Positions 7,714 to 15,121 of a stretch of 34,049 nucleotides of DNA are shown piece by piece. The DNA comes from Candidatus Gottesmanbacteria bacterium. GTDB taxonomy: Bacteria; Patescibacteriota; Microgenomatia; UBA10105; UBA927. The notes under the pieces were generated by a model. It had not been told where the DNA came from, searched no databases, and worked only from the letters and a program-made list of their open reading frames with translations. The translations under genes and the position numbers were made by a program. The stretch's first letter is position 1. Every line of letters starts with the position of its first letter. The stretch spans positions 1 through 34,049 of the forward strand of contig JACREM010000063.1 in the NCBI GenBank assembly GCA_016218215.1. Reading direction: 5' to 3'.

Positions 7714-10383
7714 TTACTCCCTTTCAACTATTGTGATTTTTTGATTGGAAGAAATATTAGATAGAGACTGACGGATACCGCTTGGCCAAAAAACGTTTAT
7801 AGTATCAACGCGATCAGCGTCTTTTAATCCAAACGTAAGCCAGGAACTATTCTGAGAATAAAATGAGGATCCGCTTATAACCTGTTGGGTCTGTGCATTA
7901 CCCTGAGTTGTTAGCTTAACCGTCGCCCCCACTCCGTCTCTGTTGCTTTTGATTCCGACGAGCTTTAGGGTTATCCAATAATTTCCGTTGCCGCGATTTT
8001 TATAAAATCTATTTATCTGAGAGCTTTTTTTCTCTCTCATTGCATCAGATACGATAAATACATCAACAAATCCGTCGTTATTATAATCGCCAAACGCAGC
8101 GCCGGTTTTTGGTTCATTCCCGTATAGACCCGACCGAAACGTCACATCGGCAAACGTTCCATCGCCATTATTTCGGAAAAGAAAATCATCAAAATATGTT
8201 ATCGATCTTCGGGAATACGCGTCACCGACTATGCCATTTACTGCATAAATATCGATATTTCCGTCATTATCCAAATCCAAGAATCCTGTTCCCCATCCTA
8301 GGAGATTTCGAGATATCCCAAGTTTTCGTGCAACATTTGCAAAGGTACCGTTCCCATTATTTTTCCATAAAAAATACTCTCCGGTATTGGTCACGAAAAG
8401 ATCAAGATAACCATCACGGTTATAGTCTCCGACCGCAACTCCCATGCCTGTGGCAAACCTGCAAAGCCCTGCGTCATTTGTCACATCGACAAACGTTCCG
8501 TCACCGTTGTTTTTGTATAAAGGGCTAACTCCTGTATCTGTAGCGATAAATAAATCAAGTTTTCCGTCATTATTATAATCAAACCACACAGGCTGATACG
8601 ATAATTTTTCTCTCGTCTCTCCGACAAGCGTAAATTCCTGCTTTTTGCCGGTATCGTATATTTTTTTTGGGCACTGTGCATTACCCGACGCGCCCGCCGC
8701 ATCAATACGGTTCGTAAACGTTCCGTTACCATTATTGTGATAAAGAATATTCGGCTCAATCACGTGCGTTTTATTCCCTATGTCAGCACCAATATTGGTA
8801 ACATATACATCAAGATATCCATCATTATCATAATCTCCCCAGGCGGCTCCGGTTGCGTGGTACGTATTAAGCATTCCGGCGGAACTCGAAACATCGACAA
8901 AGGTACCCTTGCATGTGTTATGAAAAAGCATATCCCTATTGCCTATTCGATCTGTACTATTTGAGGCCATGCTAAGATACAGATCAGGACACCCGTCATT
9001 ATCATAATCTCCAAATATTCCTGCGCTAACGATACTCGGAGAATGTATTCCTGCATCTTTAGTAACATCGACAAATGTATCATTCCCCATATTCTTATAA
9101 AGTTTTATATTTTTATCCTTCTTTCCTCCGACAACTAATAAGTCCAATTTACCGTCACCGTCATAATCCGCCCAAGATACTCCAGACCCAGGTCCATTGC
9201 TTACCATGGGAGTATCTTTCAATATATCTACATATATACGCGGATACATTCTCAAGGCAACATAGTCCAAGCCCATAACAGTAAGTCCCCCAAGAATTCC
9301 GATACACGTCACTGCGACAAAAACCGCGACTGCGAGTCTTTTAGAGACATACTGCCAGAGTATCGAAGCCGAAAAAATGCTATATGCAGGAAGCGTTATG
9401 AGAAGTGCCATCGCAAGACCACGGGAGAGACCGCTTTCAATAAGCGAAAGCACCAAAATAACATCGACAAGCATTGGGATAGGAAGAAGAGTACCCAAAA
9501 CAGACGCAAGCACAACAAGGACAAATTGATTTGTCTCTGGTCGGATAAAAAGTTCAAGCGGAATATACACCGCCATAACCCCGCCTAAAATTCCGGCGAG
9601 AATCATAAGAGGGAGAGTCAACGCGATTAACTTTACTGTCTCAAATAAAAATGAGCGTAAGGAAAAAAACAGCGCATGCCCCCAGGTCTCTTGCAATTCA
9701 ATCATTTCTCCCACTGAAACCTGTGAATCTACCCCCGCTTTCTGAGGCACCAATACGCTTATAAGTGGAACGACTATAAGAATAAGAATAAATGTGGCGA
9801 CCACCTTTATAAACGCCAGATCAAAGGAAAACACGCTAAATGCTATATACAAAGCTACAATGTTCAGCATCGGAGAAGAAAGCATTGATGCAAGTGTCGT
9901 TTCAATGCTCACGCCTTTTTTACGAAATGACAGCCCTATCGGTGCCACACAATTTGCACATACCCCGAGGGGGATCCCGGATACAAGGCCAATAAACGCG
10001 CCCTTCCAACCACGAAGACAGAATAATCCTTTTTTTAGTGAGAGGGATGAGAAAAGCGCCAGAAATCCACCGCCAAAGAGTATGCCAAAACTCATTCCTA
10101 CTCTGTTGGTATAAAACCAATTTACAGACGTCTTGGCGATAATCACAAACGCGGAATCTTCGAGAGTTTGTCTCCCGGCATGCGTGCTCATGAGTTCATC
10201 CTTGGTTATACGACCAAGATTTCGCTCTGTCAACGTGCCTTCATAGGCTCGTTCGCCTTCATGAATAAGAGCCGGATAACGTGAGATAAACCAAAAAATA
10301 GATACAATTACACCTAATATACATAAATGTATGACAACACGCTTATGGGAAAAAAGTTTGCGGAAAAATGATATTCGTTTCAT
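7714..10383 (-). CDS. YraQ/ArsP-type permease fused to FG-GAP repeats and ASPIC/UnbV
   Basis: 889 aa from the ATG at 10383 (an in-frame ATG at 10401 adds six residues). A first helix (about 16-34) and an extracytoplasmic stretch lead into a permease core (about 95-372) with eight or more helices. The segment GIPLGVCANCVAPIGLSF with Cys142 and Cys145, then KKGVSIETTLASMLSSP, matches the conserved half-repeat of COG0701 permeases. Then follow seven FG-GAP/VCBS repeats (about 398-795) with DxDxDG calcium loops, and an ASPIC/UnbV domain (about 800-887). This half mirrors the haloperoxidase-like protein block for block. Family members move small molecules or arsenicals; the substrate here is unknown. 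The propeller is predicted to lie outside the cell. Fusion of this permease family to a CRTAC1-type propeller is unusual. Confidence 0.85.
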   Translation of the reverse strand: MKRISFFRKLFSHKRVVIHLCILGVIVSIFWFISRYPALIHEGERAYEGTLTERNLGRITKDELMSTHAGRQTLEDSAFVIIAKTSVNWFYTNRVGMSFGILFGGGFLALFSSLSLKKGLFCLRGWKGAFIGLVSGIPLGVCANCVAPIGLSFRKKGVSIETTLASMLSSPMLNIVALYIAFSVFSFDLAFIKVVATFILILIVVPLISVLVPQKAGVDSQVSVGEMIELQETWGHALFFSLRSFLFETVKLIALTLPLMILAGILGGVMAVYIPLELFIRPETNQFVLVVLASVLGTLLPIPMLVDVILVLSLIESGLSRGLAMALLITLPAYSIFSASILWQYVSKRLAVAVFVAVTCIGILGGLTVMGLDYVALRMYPRIYVDILKDTPMVSNGPGSGVSWADYDGDGKLDLLVVGGKKDKNIKLYKNMGNDTFVDVTKDAGIHSPSIVSAGIFGDYDNDGCPDLYLSMASNSTDRIGNRDMLFHNTCKGTFVDVSSSAGMLNTYHATGAAWGDYDNDGYLDVYVTNIGADIGNKTHVIEPNILYHNNGNGTFTNRIDAAGASGNAQCPKKIYDTGKKQEFTLVGETREKLSYQPVWFDYNNDGKLDLFIATDTGVSPLYKNNGDGTFVDVTNDAGLCRFATGMGVAVGDYNRDGYLDLFVTNTGEYFLWKNNGNGTFANVARKLGISRNLLGWGTGFLDLDNDGNIDIYAVNGIVGDAYSRRSITYFDDFLFRNNGDGTFADVTFRSGLYGNEPKTGAAFGDYNNDGFVDVFIVSDAMREKKSSQINRFYKNRGNGNYWITLKLVGIKSNRDGVGATVKLTTQGNAQTQQVISGSSFYSQNSSWLTFGLKDADRVDTINVFWPSGIRQSLSNISSNQKITIVERE

Positions 10384-10391
10384 GGCAAATA

Positions 10392-10400
10392 AAAATACCA
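10392..10400 (-). promoter_or_regulatory. Possible extended -10 for the permease/FG-GAP gene
   Basis: On the minus strand TGG-TATTTT (10400-10392) has the TGn extension and a TATxxT core, 8 bases before the ATG at 10383. If used, translation would begin at 10383 on an almost leaderless mRNA. No -35 box is recognisable. Confidence 0.3.
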
Positions 10401-10449
10401 TCTACACAAAATTTGTAATCTATATTACAATATCTGATAGAGTCTCAGA

Positions 10450-10482
10450 TTGACAAACAAGAGAGACTATCTCTATTATAAT
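10450..10482 (+). promoter_or_regulatory. Promoter with perfect TTGACA, leaderless-type
   Basis: TTGACA lies at 10450-10455. Two overlapping -10 candidates follow: TATTAT (10474-10479, spacing 18) and TATAAT (10477-10482, spacing 21). The ATG at 10486 is 6 bases after TATTAT, so the transcript would start at the ATG itself. A frame open from the TTG at 10450 would place coding sequence over the promoter and is rejected. Confidence 0.6.
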
Positions 10483-10485
10483 ACC

Positions 10486-11145
10486 ATGATACGAAAAAAA
10501 TCAGGACGCACCAAACTCAGAAATACCAATCCTCTTCCAATGCCTTTTCCGGTTGATATCAATACAGATGACAAAAAATCAATAAAAAAGAAGGCACTAT
10601 TCTACCTCGTAGTTCTTCTTGTAATTGTCGTGTCATTTATGCTTGGATATAAAGCAGGCGATTACGCTATCTCATCCGGAATGCTTCAAAAATTGCAATC
10701 AAAAACGGGCATGCTGTCTCAAATTTTTCAAAAAAAGCAACTGCAGTCTAATTTTACCAAAACGACAACAAAAACAGACCAAAAGAGCAAAACGCAAGCC
10801 TCTCTTACTATCGGCAATGTCACGCTCACAACTCCAAAAACTCCTGAGGAAGAGAAGCAATTCGGGGAACAGGTTGACAAACTTTCCGTAGAAACATCTA
10901 CGATTACAATAAAAGACGGATGCGTCATCGATCCTATTATCCCAAAGGTTCAATTCGGAAAATCAGTCGAAATATTTAATAATACAAATACCAAAGAAAC
11001 TCTGACCATAGGAGAAACAGGAACGACCCTGGAGCTCAAGCCAAAAGAAAAAATTCAAGCCCCTGTAAAGTTTAACGGTCAGGGAATATACTCTATGCTT
11101 TGTGGTTCAGAAGGGTTATCCGGACTGCTAAAAATTGTAAACTAA
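10486..11145 (+). CDS. Membrane-anchored protein with C-terminal cupredoxin-like fold
   Basis: 219 aa. A basic N terminus of about 35 residues and one membrane helix (37-54) are followed by a Lys/Thr/Gln-rich linker (66-130) and a beta-rich C-terminal domain (about 138-219). That domain reads like a reduced cupredoxin: ITIKDGCVIDPII, VQFGKSVEIFNN, ELKPKEKIQAPVKF, then GQGIYSMLCGSEGLSGLLKIV. Cys205 sits where the copper Cys of a Y-x-x-x-C-G strand would be, but the expected histidines are missing. Cys146 and Cys205 could instead form a disulfide. Copper binding is therefore not predicted with confidence. It is divergent from the permease/FG-GAP gene and has its own promoter. Confidence 0.65.
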   Translation: MIRKKSGRTKLRNTNPLPMPFPVDINTDDKKSIKKKALFYLVVLLVIVVSFMLGYKAGDYAISSGMLQKLQSKTGMLSQIFQKKQLQSNFTKTTTKTDQKSKTQASLTIGNVTLTTPKTPEEEKQFGEQVDKLSVETSTITIKDGCVIDPIIPKVQFGKSVEIFNNTNTKETLTIGETGTTLELKPKEKIQAPVKFNGQGIYSMLCGSEGLSGLLKIVN

Positions 11146-11233
11146 TTTTCTTCATTTTTCACAAAGCCGCCTTCTTCATTCCCGCTGTTATATGTGTTTT
11201 CTTCTACACAAAAAAATATGCTAGACTTATGGT

Positions 11234-11716
11234 ATGGATCAAGATTTGACAAACACATATAAAAACCTTGTACTAAAGATTGGACCCTTAGCAAATACTA
11301 ACGCTATCCACAGGAGTAGACTTTCAAATACAGACAAGCTCGCACTTGTTGTCACAGAAAAAATCGGCACCATGGGATTTTTTGCTATTATTTTCTTCTG
11401 GACTATGCTCTGGTTTGGATGGAATGTCGTCATGCCGCAAAATTTACGGTTTGATCCGTATCCTGCATTTGTCTTATGGCTCTTTATCTCAAACCTTATC
11501 CAGATTCACCTCATGCCGCTTATTATGATCGGCCAAAATATCCAGGGAAGGCATGCAGAGCTTCGAGCGGAACATGAGTATAAAGCGAGTATCAAATCAG
11601 AAAAAGGGATAGAAATCCTGCTCGAACACATGGAAAAACAACAAACCCTGATCCTTATACTCCTCAATAAAATCGAAACGCTTGAAAAGAAAAGCACAAA
11701 CTCCTTCAGGCAATGA
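11234..11716 (+). CDS. DUF1003 family membrane protein
   Basis: 160 aa. It matches the DUF1003 layout: a polar N terminus, then LALVVTEKIGTMGFFAIIFF (first helix), WFGWNVV, the family hallmark FDPYPAFVLWLFISNLIQIH (second helix), MPLIMIGQNIQGRHAELRAEHEY, and a C-terminal helical part (about 118-155) likely to form a coiled coil. The function of the family is unknown; members sit in the inner membrane. A -10-like TAGACT (11222-11227) lies 6 bases before the ATG and no Shine-Dalgarno is present. It converges on the glycosyltransferase gene and their 3' ends overlap by 11 bases. Confidence 0.9.
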   Translation: MDQDLTNTYKNLVLKIGPLANTNAIHRSRLSNTDKLALVVTEKIGTMGFFAIIFFWTMLWFGWNVVMPQNLRFDPYPAFVLWLFISNLIQIHLMPLIMIGQNIQGRHAELRAEHEYKASIKSEKGIEILLEHMEKQQTLILILLNKIETLEKKSTNSFRQ

Positions 11717-12956
11717 CAGAGATATACGTCTCAAGCATCCGATCGACAATTTTACTCCACGAAAGATCCAAAACATTTGCCCGAAGTTCACTACGAAGCA
11801 ATTCCCGTTTCTTTGTATCCAATAGAAGCAGTTCTATCTGTGACGCTAATAAAAGCGGATTTTGAGCTGAAGTCACGAGTGATGTATGTTTTTCGTCTAA
11901 AATTCCGGTAATCCCGGATACATTGGTCATGATCACCGGCACTCCGCATGCCATCGCTTCTAAAGCCACCATACCAAACGATTCGTAATGAGACGGCATA
12001 ACAACGACATCTGAGGCGTTATAATAATATGGTAGCTCTGACTGATTTTTCTGACCGACAAACTCTACGAGCGATTCTATATGAAGGACTCTTCGTAATT
12101 TTTCTAAAGCCCGAAGCGGCTTAGACCACGCGTCCAGAGACTGAGAGATATCCCCTCCGACGATCCGAAGATTTACTTTGCATTTCGCGTGTCTGACCGT
12201 CAGAATTTTTAGTGCATACAAAAGCGCATCGATCCCCTTCAGGGGTTCAATTCTTCCGACAAATAATATACTACACTCTGCATCCTTTGCGTTTACATGG
12301 TCTCTTGCAACTTTCTGGTCAATAGGACGAAAAAGCTCTGTATTAACACCTGGTGGAATGACGGAAATATTTTCCTTTACCGCGCCGTACAGATATTCCA
12401 AATACGAAGATTCATGCTCACTTGGAGTAATAATTTTTTTGCACTCTTGCACCAAACCCATTTCCGCTCGTATCCTCTCATCGTTCTCCTGCTCTAGTTC
12501 TCCACGTGCCACTAAGTTTTTCAAAAGTGCCAACGTATGAAAACTCATGACGATAGGAATACCTCCAAGAGATTCCTTTACCATCTGACCAATCACTCCG
12601 GACTGGTAATAATGACAATGAAGGAGGTCATACGATAATCCATTTTTTTGGATAAACTCTTTCAGAGAGTCTGCAAATTCTCTTGTGTATAACAGGAGAT
12701 CTTTTTTTGGCATAGCTCCAAAGGGTCCACCGGGAAGATGGATGAGTCGAAGACCAGGAGAAATTTCAATAATGGTTTTGTTGGTCGCATCCTGACAGCG
12801 GGTAAACATATCGACTGTATGTCCGGCCTTAGCAAGTTCCTTTGAAAGCTCCAGCACGTACACGTTCATTCCGCCCGTTTCCTTCCCTTCTTCAGACGCT
12901 AAAGGGCATGCGTGATACGAAATCATCGATATATGAAGCTTTTTCAATTTATCCAT
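11706..12956 (-). CDS. GT4 family glycosyltransferase, MshA/sucrose-phosphate-synthase-like
   Basis: 416 aa, GT-B fold. The N-terminal domain starts LHISMISYHACPLA and carries the GGMN loop (28-31) that contacts the sugar nucleotide in MshA-like enzymes. DLLHCHYYQSG (110-120) and the PPGVNTELFRP hinge (201-211) are typical. The C-terminal domain has LFVGRIEPLKG (231-241) and the E-x7-E motif (E325 to E333 in YESFGMVALE). Length is normal for the family. The closest named group is D-inositol-3-phosphate or sucrose-type glycosyltransferases, but the acceptor cannot be read from sequence. It stands alone with no biosynthetic partner next to it. A CATACT hexamer lies 9 bases before the ATG. Confidence 0.88.
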   Translation of the reverse strand: MDKLKKLHISMISYHACPLASEEGKETGGMNVYVLELSKELAKAGHTVDMFTRCQDATNKTIIEISPGLRLIHLPGGPFGAMPKKDLLLYTREFADSLKEFIQKNGLSYDLLHCHYYQSGVIGQMVKESLGGIPIVMSFHTLALLKNLVARGELEQENDERIRAEMGLVQECKKIITPSEHESSYLEYLYGAVKENISVIPPGVNTELFRPIDQKVARDHVNAKDAECSILFVGRIEPLKGIDALLYALKILTVRHAKCKVNLRIVGGDISQSLDAWSKPLRALEKLRRVLHIESLVEFVGQKNQSELPYYYNASDVVVMPSHYESFGMVALEAMACGVPVIMTNVSGITGILDEKHTSLVTSAQNPLLLASQIELLLLDTKKRELLRSELRANVLDLSWSKIVDRMLETYISVIA

Positions 12957-12965
12957 AGTCTATTG

Positions 12966-12971
12966 AGTATG
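12966..12971 (-). promoter_or_regulatory. Possible -10 box for the GT4 gene
   Basis: CATACT on the minus strand (12971-12966) ends 9 bases before the ATG at 12956. No Shine-Dalgarno is seen and no -35 box is clear. It fits the short-leader pattern seen elsewhere in the window. Confidence 0.3.
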
Positions 12972-13009
12972 ACGTATTATCTCATATTTAATTTTTTTCA
13001 CTATCATAG

Positions 13010-13015
13010 TATTAT
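13010..13015 (+). promoter_or_regulatory. Possible -10 box upstream of the alkyltransferase gene
   Basis: TATTAT (13010-13015) ends 7 bases before an ATG at 13023 that opens an 11-codon reading frame coupled to the next gene. A TTTAAT at the right distance (12987-12992) is a poor -35. Confidence 0.3.
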
Positions 13016-13022
13016 GGTGTCA

Positions 13023-13058
13023 ATGACTAAGCTCATATTTCGAGCCAAAATAGTATGA
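13023..13058 (+). CDS. Possible 11-codon leader ORF overlapping the alkyltransferase start
   Basis: ATG at 13023 opens a frame coding for MTKLIFRAKIV and ends in TGA at 13056-13058. The stop overlaps the ATG at 13055 as ATGA, the same coupling used between true genes in this window. The ATG sits 7 bases after a TATTAT hexamer. It could be a leader peptide that feeds ribosomes to the next start, which has no Shine-Dalgarno. Chance occurrence cannot be excluded. Confidence 0.3.
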   Translation: MTKLIFRAKIV

Positions 13059-13372
13059 CTCCACTAGCAAAAAAAGTTTACTCACTTCTTGACACAGTCC
13101 CACGCGGGAAAGTGACTACGTATAAAGCGCTTGCCCACGGAGCCGGAACAAAAGCATATCGGGCAATCGGGCAGATTATGAAATACAATCCCAATGCCCC
13201 AGAAACTCCCTGCCACAGAGTCGTCGCAACGAACGGAACACTTGGTGGATATATGGGGAAAACAGACAAACAAACGCTTCAGAAAAAAATCGACCTACTG
13301 AAGAAAGAAGGCGTTGAAGTAAAAAACAACCGCATCCTCAATTTCAAAAATATTTTTTACTCATTTTCTTAG
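13055..13372 (+). CDS. O6-alkylguanine-DNA alkyltransferase domain protein (MGMT/Ogt C-terminal type)
   Basis: 105 aa, consisting only of the DNA-binding/active-site domain. It has the winged-helix segment VPRGKVTTYKALA, the arginine-finger region AYRAIGQIM (Arg36) and the PCHRV motif with active-site Cys53, then GTLGGYMG. Full Ogt/Ada proteins have an extra N-terminal domain that is absent here. ATL proteins of similar size normally replace the Cys with Trp, Ala or Ser; this one keeps it, so alkyl transfer is possible. Small stand-alone MGMT-domain proteins are common in reduced genomes. No Shine-Dalgarno is visible; translation may be coupled to the short upstream frame. Confidence 0.9.
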   Translation: MTPLAKKVYSLLDTVPRGKVTTYKALAHGAGTKAYRAIGQIMKYNPNAPETPCHRVVATNGTLGGYMGKTDKQTLQKKIDLLKKEGVEVKNNRILNFKNIFYSFS

Positions 13373-13422
13373 ATCTATATTCCCTAAATTCTAAATATTA
13401 AATTCTAATCCCCCAAGTATTT

Positions 13423-14367
13423 TTACCAGCTTCCGCTTGATCCGCCGCCGCCGGAACTCCCACCGCCAAACCCCCCAAAACCGCTGCTTGACGAACTGCT
13501 TCCGCTCCCCCAATGCGTGCTGCTGCTATTCCAGTATTGAAGAGTCTTATGCATCAACGTATGCTTGCCGGATGTATCAAGCCGCTGATATAAAAAGGAT
13601 GAAATAATATCAAGAAAAAGACCGGCTATACCTACAATACCTGCTAAAACCAAAGCACCTACAATCGTTCCGGTAAAAATACCGATGAGTCCGCCTAATA
13701 TTCCCCCACCTACTCCGCCGAGCCAAAATCCTTTCGTCTTCCCGAGAGCGTAGGTAAGTTTAAAAAATAATCCGCCAAATATCCAAAATCCAATAGAAAT
13801 TGCAAGAAATATTAAAAGGATATTTTCGCCCTTTCCGCTTGTCGAAGCAGATGCAGTTGCCTCAGGAATTTCTCCACCATCAAGCACAGCTTCAATCGCC
13901 ATCGCTCCATTCTTAGCGCCTTCAAAATATCTTCCATTCTTAAACGCCGGAGTTATGACGTTACGGATTATTTCTCCGGCCTTTCCGTCGGTAAGCTTTG
14001 GTTCAAGCCCATATCCTACTTCTATCCGCATCTTCCGATCGTCGATTGCCGCTAAAAACAATACCCCGTTATCTTTCCCTTTTTTCCCTATCTTCCACTG
14101 TTCAAACAGCTTTACAGCCACATTTTCTACCACATCTCCATCTAGTGACTTTATAAATACAACACTTATCTCGTTCGTTGTCTTTTTCTCGTATTCGGAA
14201 AGATTTGTCTCAAGCGAAGTCTTTTGTTCAGCGGTTAATACATGTGCAAAATCATTCACATATCCGGTAGGCTCAGGGGGTGTCGCAGAAAAAACTTTGA
14301 CTATCTGTGGAGATAAAATCAAAAATGAGCATATGACAAATATAACCCTAGAAAAGAATTCTCTCAT
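13423..14367 (-). CDS. TPM domain protein (YgcG/DUF477 type) with Gly/Ser-rich tail
   Basis: 314 aa from the ATG at 14367, chosen because it opens a clean signal peptide (1-28, ending VFSA). The frame is open to 14445, but the extra residues come from a hairpin repeat. The exported TPM domain (about 35-160) begins GYVNDFAHVLTAEQ and contains EISVVFIKSLDG, DNGVLFLAAIDDRKMRIEVGYGLE and the ITPAFKNGRYFEGAKNG block. Two hydrophobic regions follow (about 172-192 and 210-250), then a tail of Ser and Gly ending GGGGSSGSW. This architecture is typical of TPM proteins found beside LemA, as here. A role in membrane-protein or envelope maintenance is assumed for the pair. Confidence 0.88.
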   Translation of the reverse strand: MREFFSRVIFVICSFLILSPQIVKVFSATPPEPTGYVNDFAHVLTAEQKTSLETNLSEYEKKTTNEISVVFIKSLDGDVVENVAVKLFEQWKIGKKGKDNGVLFLAAIDDRKMRIEVGYGLEPKLTDGKAGEIIRNVITPAFKNGRYFEGAKNGAMAIEAVLDGGEIPEATASASTSGKGENILLIFLAISIGFWIFGGLFFKLTYALGKTKGFWLGGVGGGILGGLIGIFTGTIVGALVLAGIVGIAGLFLDIISSFLYQRLDTSGKHTLMHKTLQYWNSSSTHWGSGSSSSSSGFGGFGGGSSGGGGSSGSW

Positions 14368-14395
14368 GTGCAAATCATGCTCTTTCATCATGTGC

Positions 14396-14439
14396 TGCGC
14401 CCCGCGGAGCTCGAGCTTTGCGAGATGCGAAGTAGGGCT
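14396..14439. repeat. GC-rich imperfect hairpin repeat, copy 1
   Basis: 44 bp with GCGCCCCGCG at one end and GAAGTAGGGCT at the other, able to fold into an imperfect stem. It shares both ends with the copy at 14463-14495 but has a longer middle part. It lies between lemA and the TPM gene, against an AT-rich background. Confidence 0.55.
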
Positions 14440-14462
14440 CATCACGTTCTTTTATCAGGTAC

Positions 14463-14495
14463 TGCGCCCCGCGTAGTCTTTGACGAAGTGGGGCT
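14463..14495. repeat. GC-rich imperfect hairpin repeat, copy 2
   Basis: 33 bp beginning TGCGCCCCGCG and ending GAAGTGGGGCT, so GCCCC faces GGGGC across an imperfect stem. It starts about 10 bases past the lemA stop. With copy 1 it forms a tandem array in an otherwise AT-rich spacer. It may stabilise or attenuate the lemA transcript, or be a small dispersed repeat. Confidence 0.55.
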
Positions 14496-14504
14496 AATTT
14501 TGTT

Positions 14505-15059
14505 TTAAAACTGGATCTTCGGCGCGTTTTCGCTATCGGCTGTTGCTTCAAAATATGATCGCGTTTTAAACCCAAACAATGAAGCCACGATGTTTCCTGG
14601 AATCGTCGTTGCTTTTATATTGTAGGTTTGAACCAATTCATTGTATCTCCGTCTTTCTACAGAAATTCTGTTTTCTGTTCCGGCCAATTCATCCATAAGC
14701 TTTGACACAGTCTGATCACTTTTGAGTTCCGGATAATTTTCCATGACGACAAGAAGTCTTCCAAGCGCAGATTCCAGTTGACCTGCAGCCGCGGCTTTCT
14801 GATCCGAAGATGCCGCACCGGCATACCTGGTTCTTGCTTCTGCTATTGCACCAAACACCGCTTGTTCCTGTTTTTGCACTCCCTTTGCTGATTCTAAAAG
14901 ATTTGGGATCAGATCAAACCGCCTCTGATACTGCACCTCTACCTGTTTCCACTGACCATCCACGCCATTACCCTGAGTCACAAACGAATTATATTGACCA
15001 CCCACCCAAAGAGCGAGAACAAGAACGATGCCTGCCAAAACAACGAGTGTATTTTTCAT
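14505..15059 (-). CDS. lemA: LemA family protein
   Basis: 184 aa, the usual length. Residues 5-21 are the N-terminal membrane helix, followed by the hallmark YNSFVTQGNGVDGQWKQVEV, YQRRFDLIPNLLESAKG (48-64), long helices, an ENYPELKSDQTVSKLMDEL segment and RRRYNELVQTYN near the C terminus, ending with FGFKTRSYFEA. LemA forms a membrane-anchored helical bundle of uncertain function and is often encoded with TPM proteins, as here (137 bases upstream of the TPM gene on the same strand). The spacer carries two hairpin repeats. No Shine-Dalgarno is seen; a weak TACTCT hexamer lies 9 bases before the ATG. Confidence 0.93.
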   Translation of the reverse strand: MKNTLVVLAGIVLVLALWVGGQYNSFVTQGNGVDGQWKQVEVQYQRRFDLIPNLLESAKGVQKQEQAVFGAIAEARTRYAGAASSDQKAAAAGQLESALGRLLVVMENYPELKSDQTVSKLMDELAGTENRISVERRRYNELVQTYNIKATTIPGNIVASLFGFKTRSYFEATADSENAPKIQF

Positions 15060-15108
15060 AATAACGATAGAGTAACCAATCCCTGTGTCGGTGTCAAGAA
15101 AAATCCTC

Positions 15109-15114
15109 TATACT
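15109..15114 (+). promoter_or_regulatory. -10 box for the PLP-protein/GT39/queA unit
   Basis: TATACT (15109-15114) ends 7 bases before the ATG at 15122, so transcription would start at the initiation codon. No Shine-Dalgarno is present. The -35 region is poor. Confidence 0.4.
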
Positions 15115-15121
15115 CTGGTCT

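Noticed and set aside
13955-14476. 173-codon plus-strand open frame opposite the TPM gene
   Set aside because: It is antisense to a clear TPM domain and runs through the hairpin repeats; composition is Ser/Thr/Phe-rich as expected for a shadow frame.
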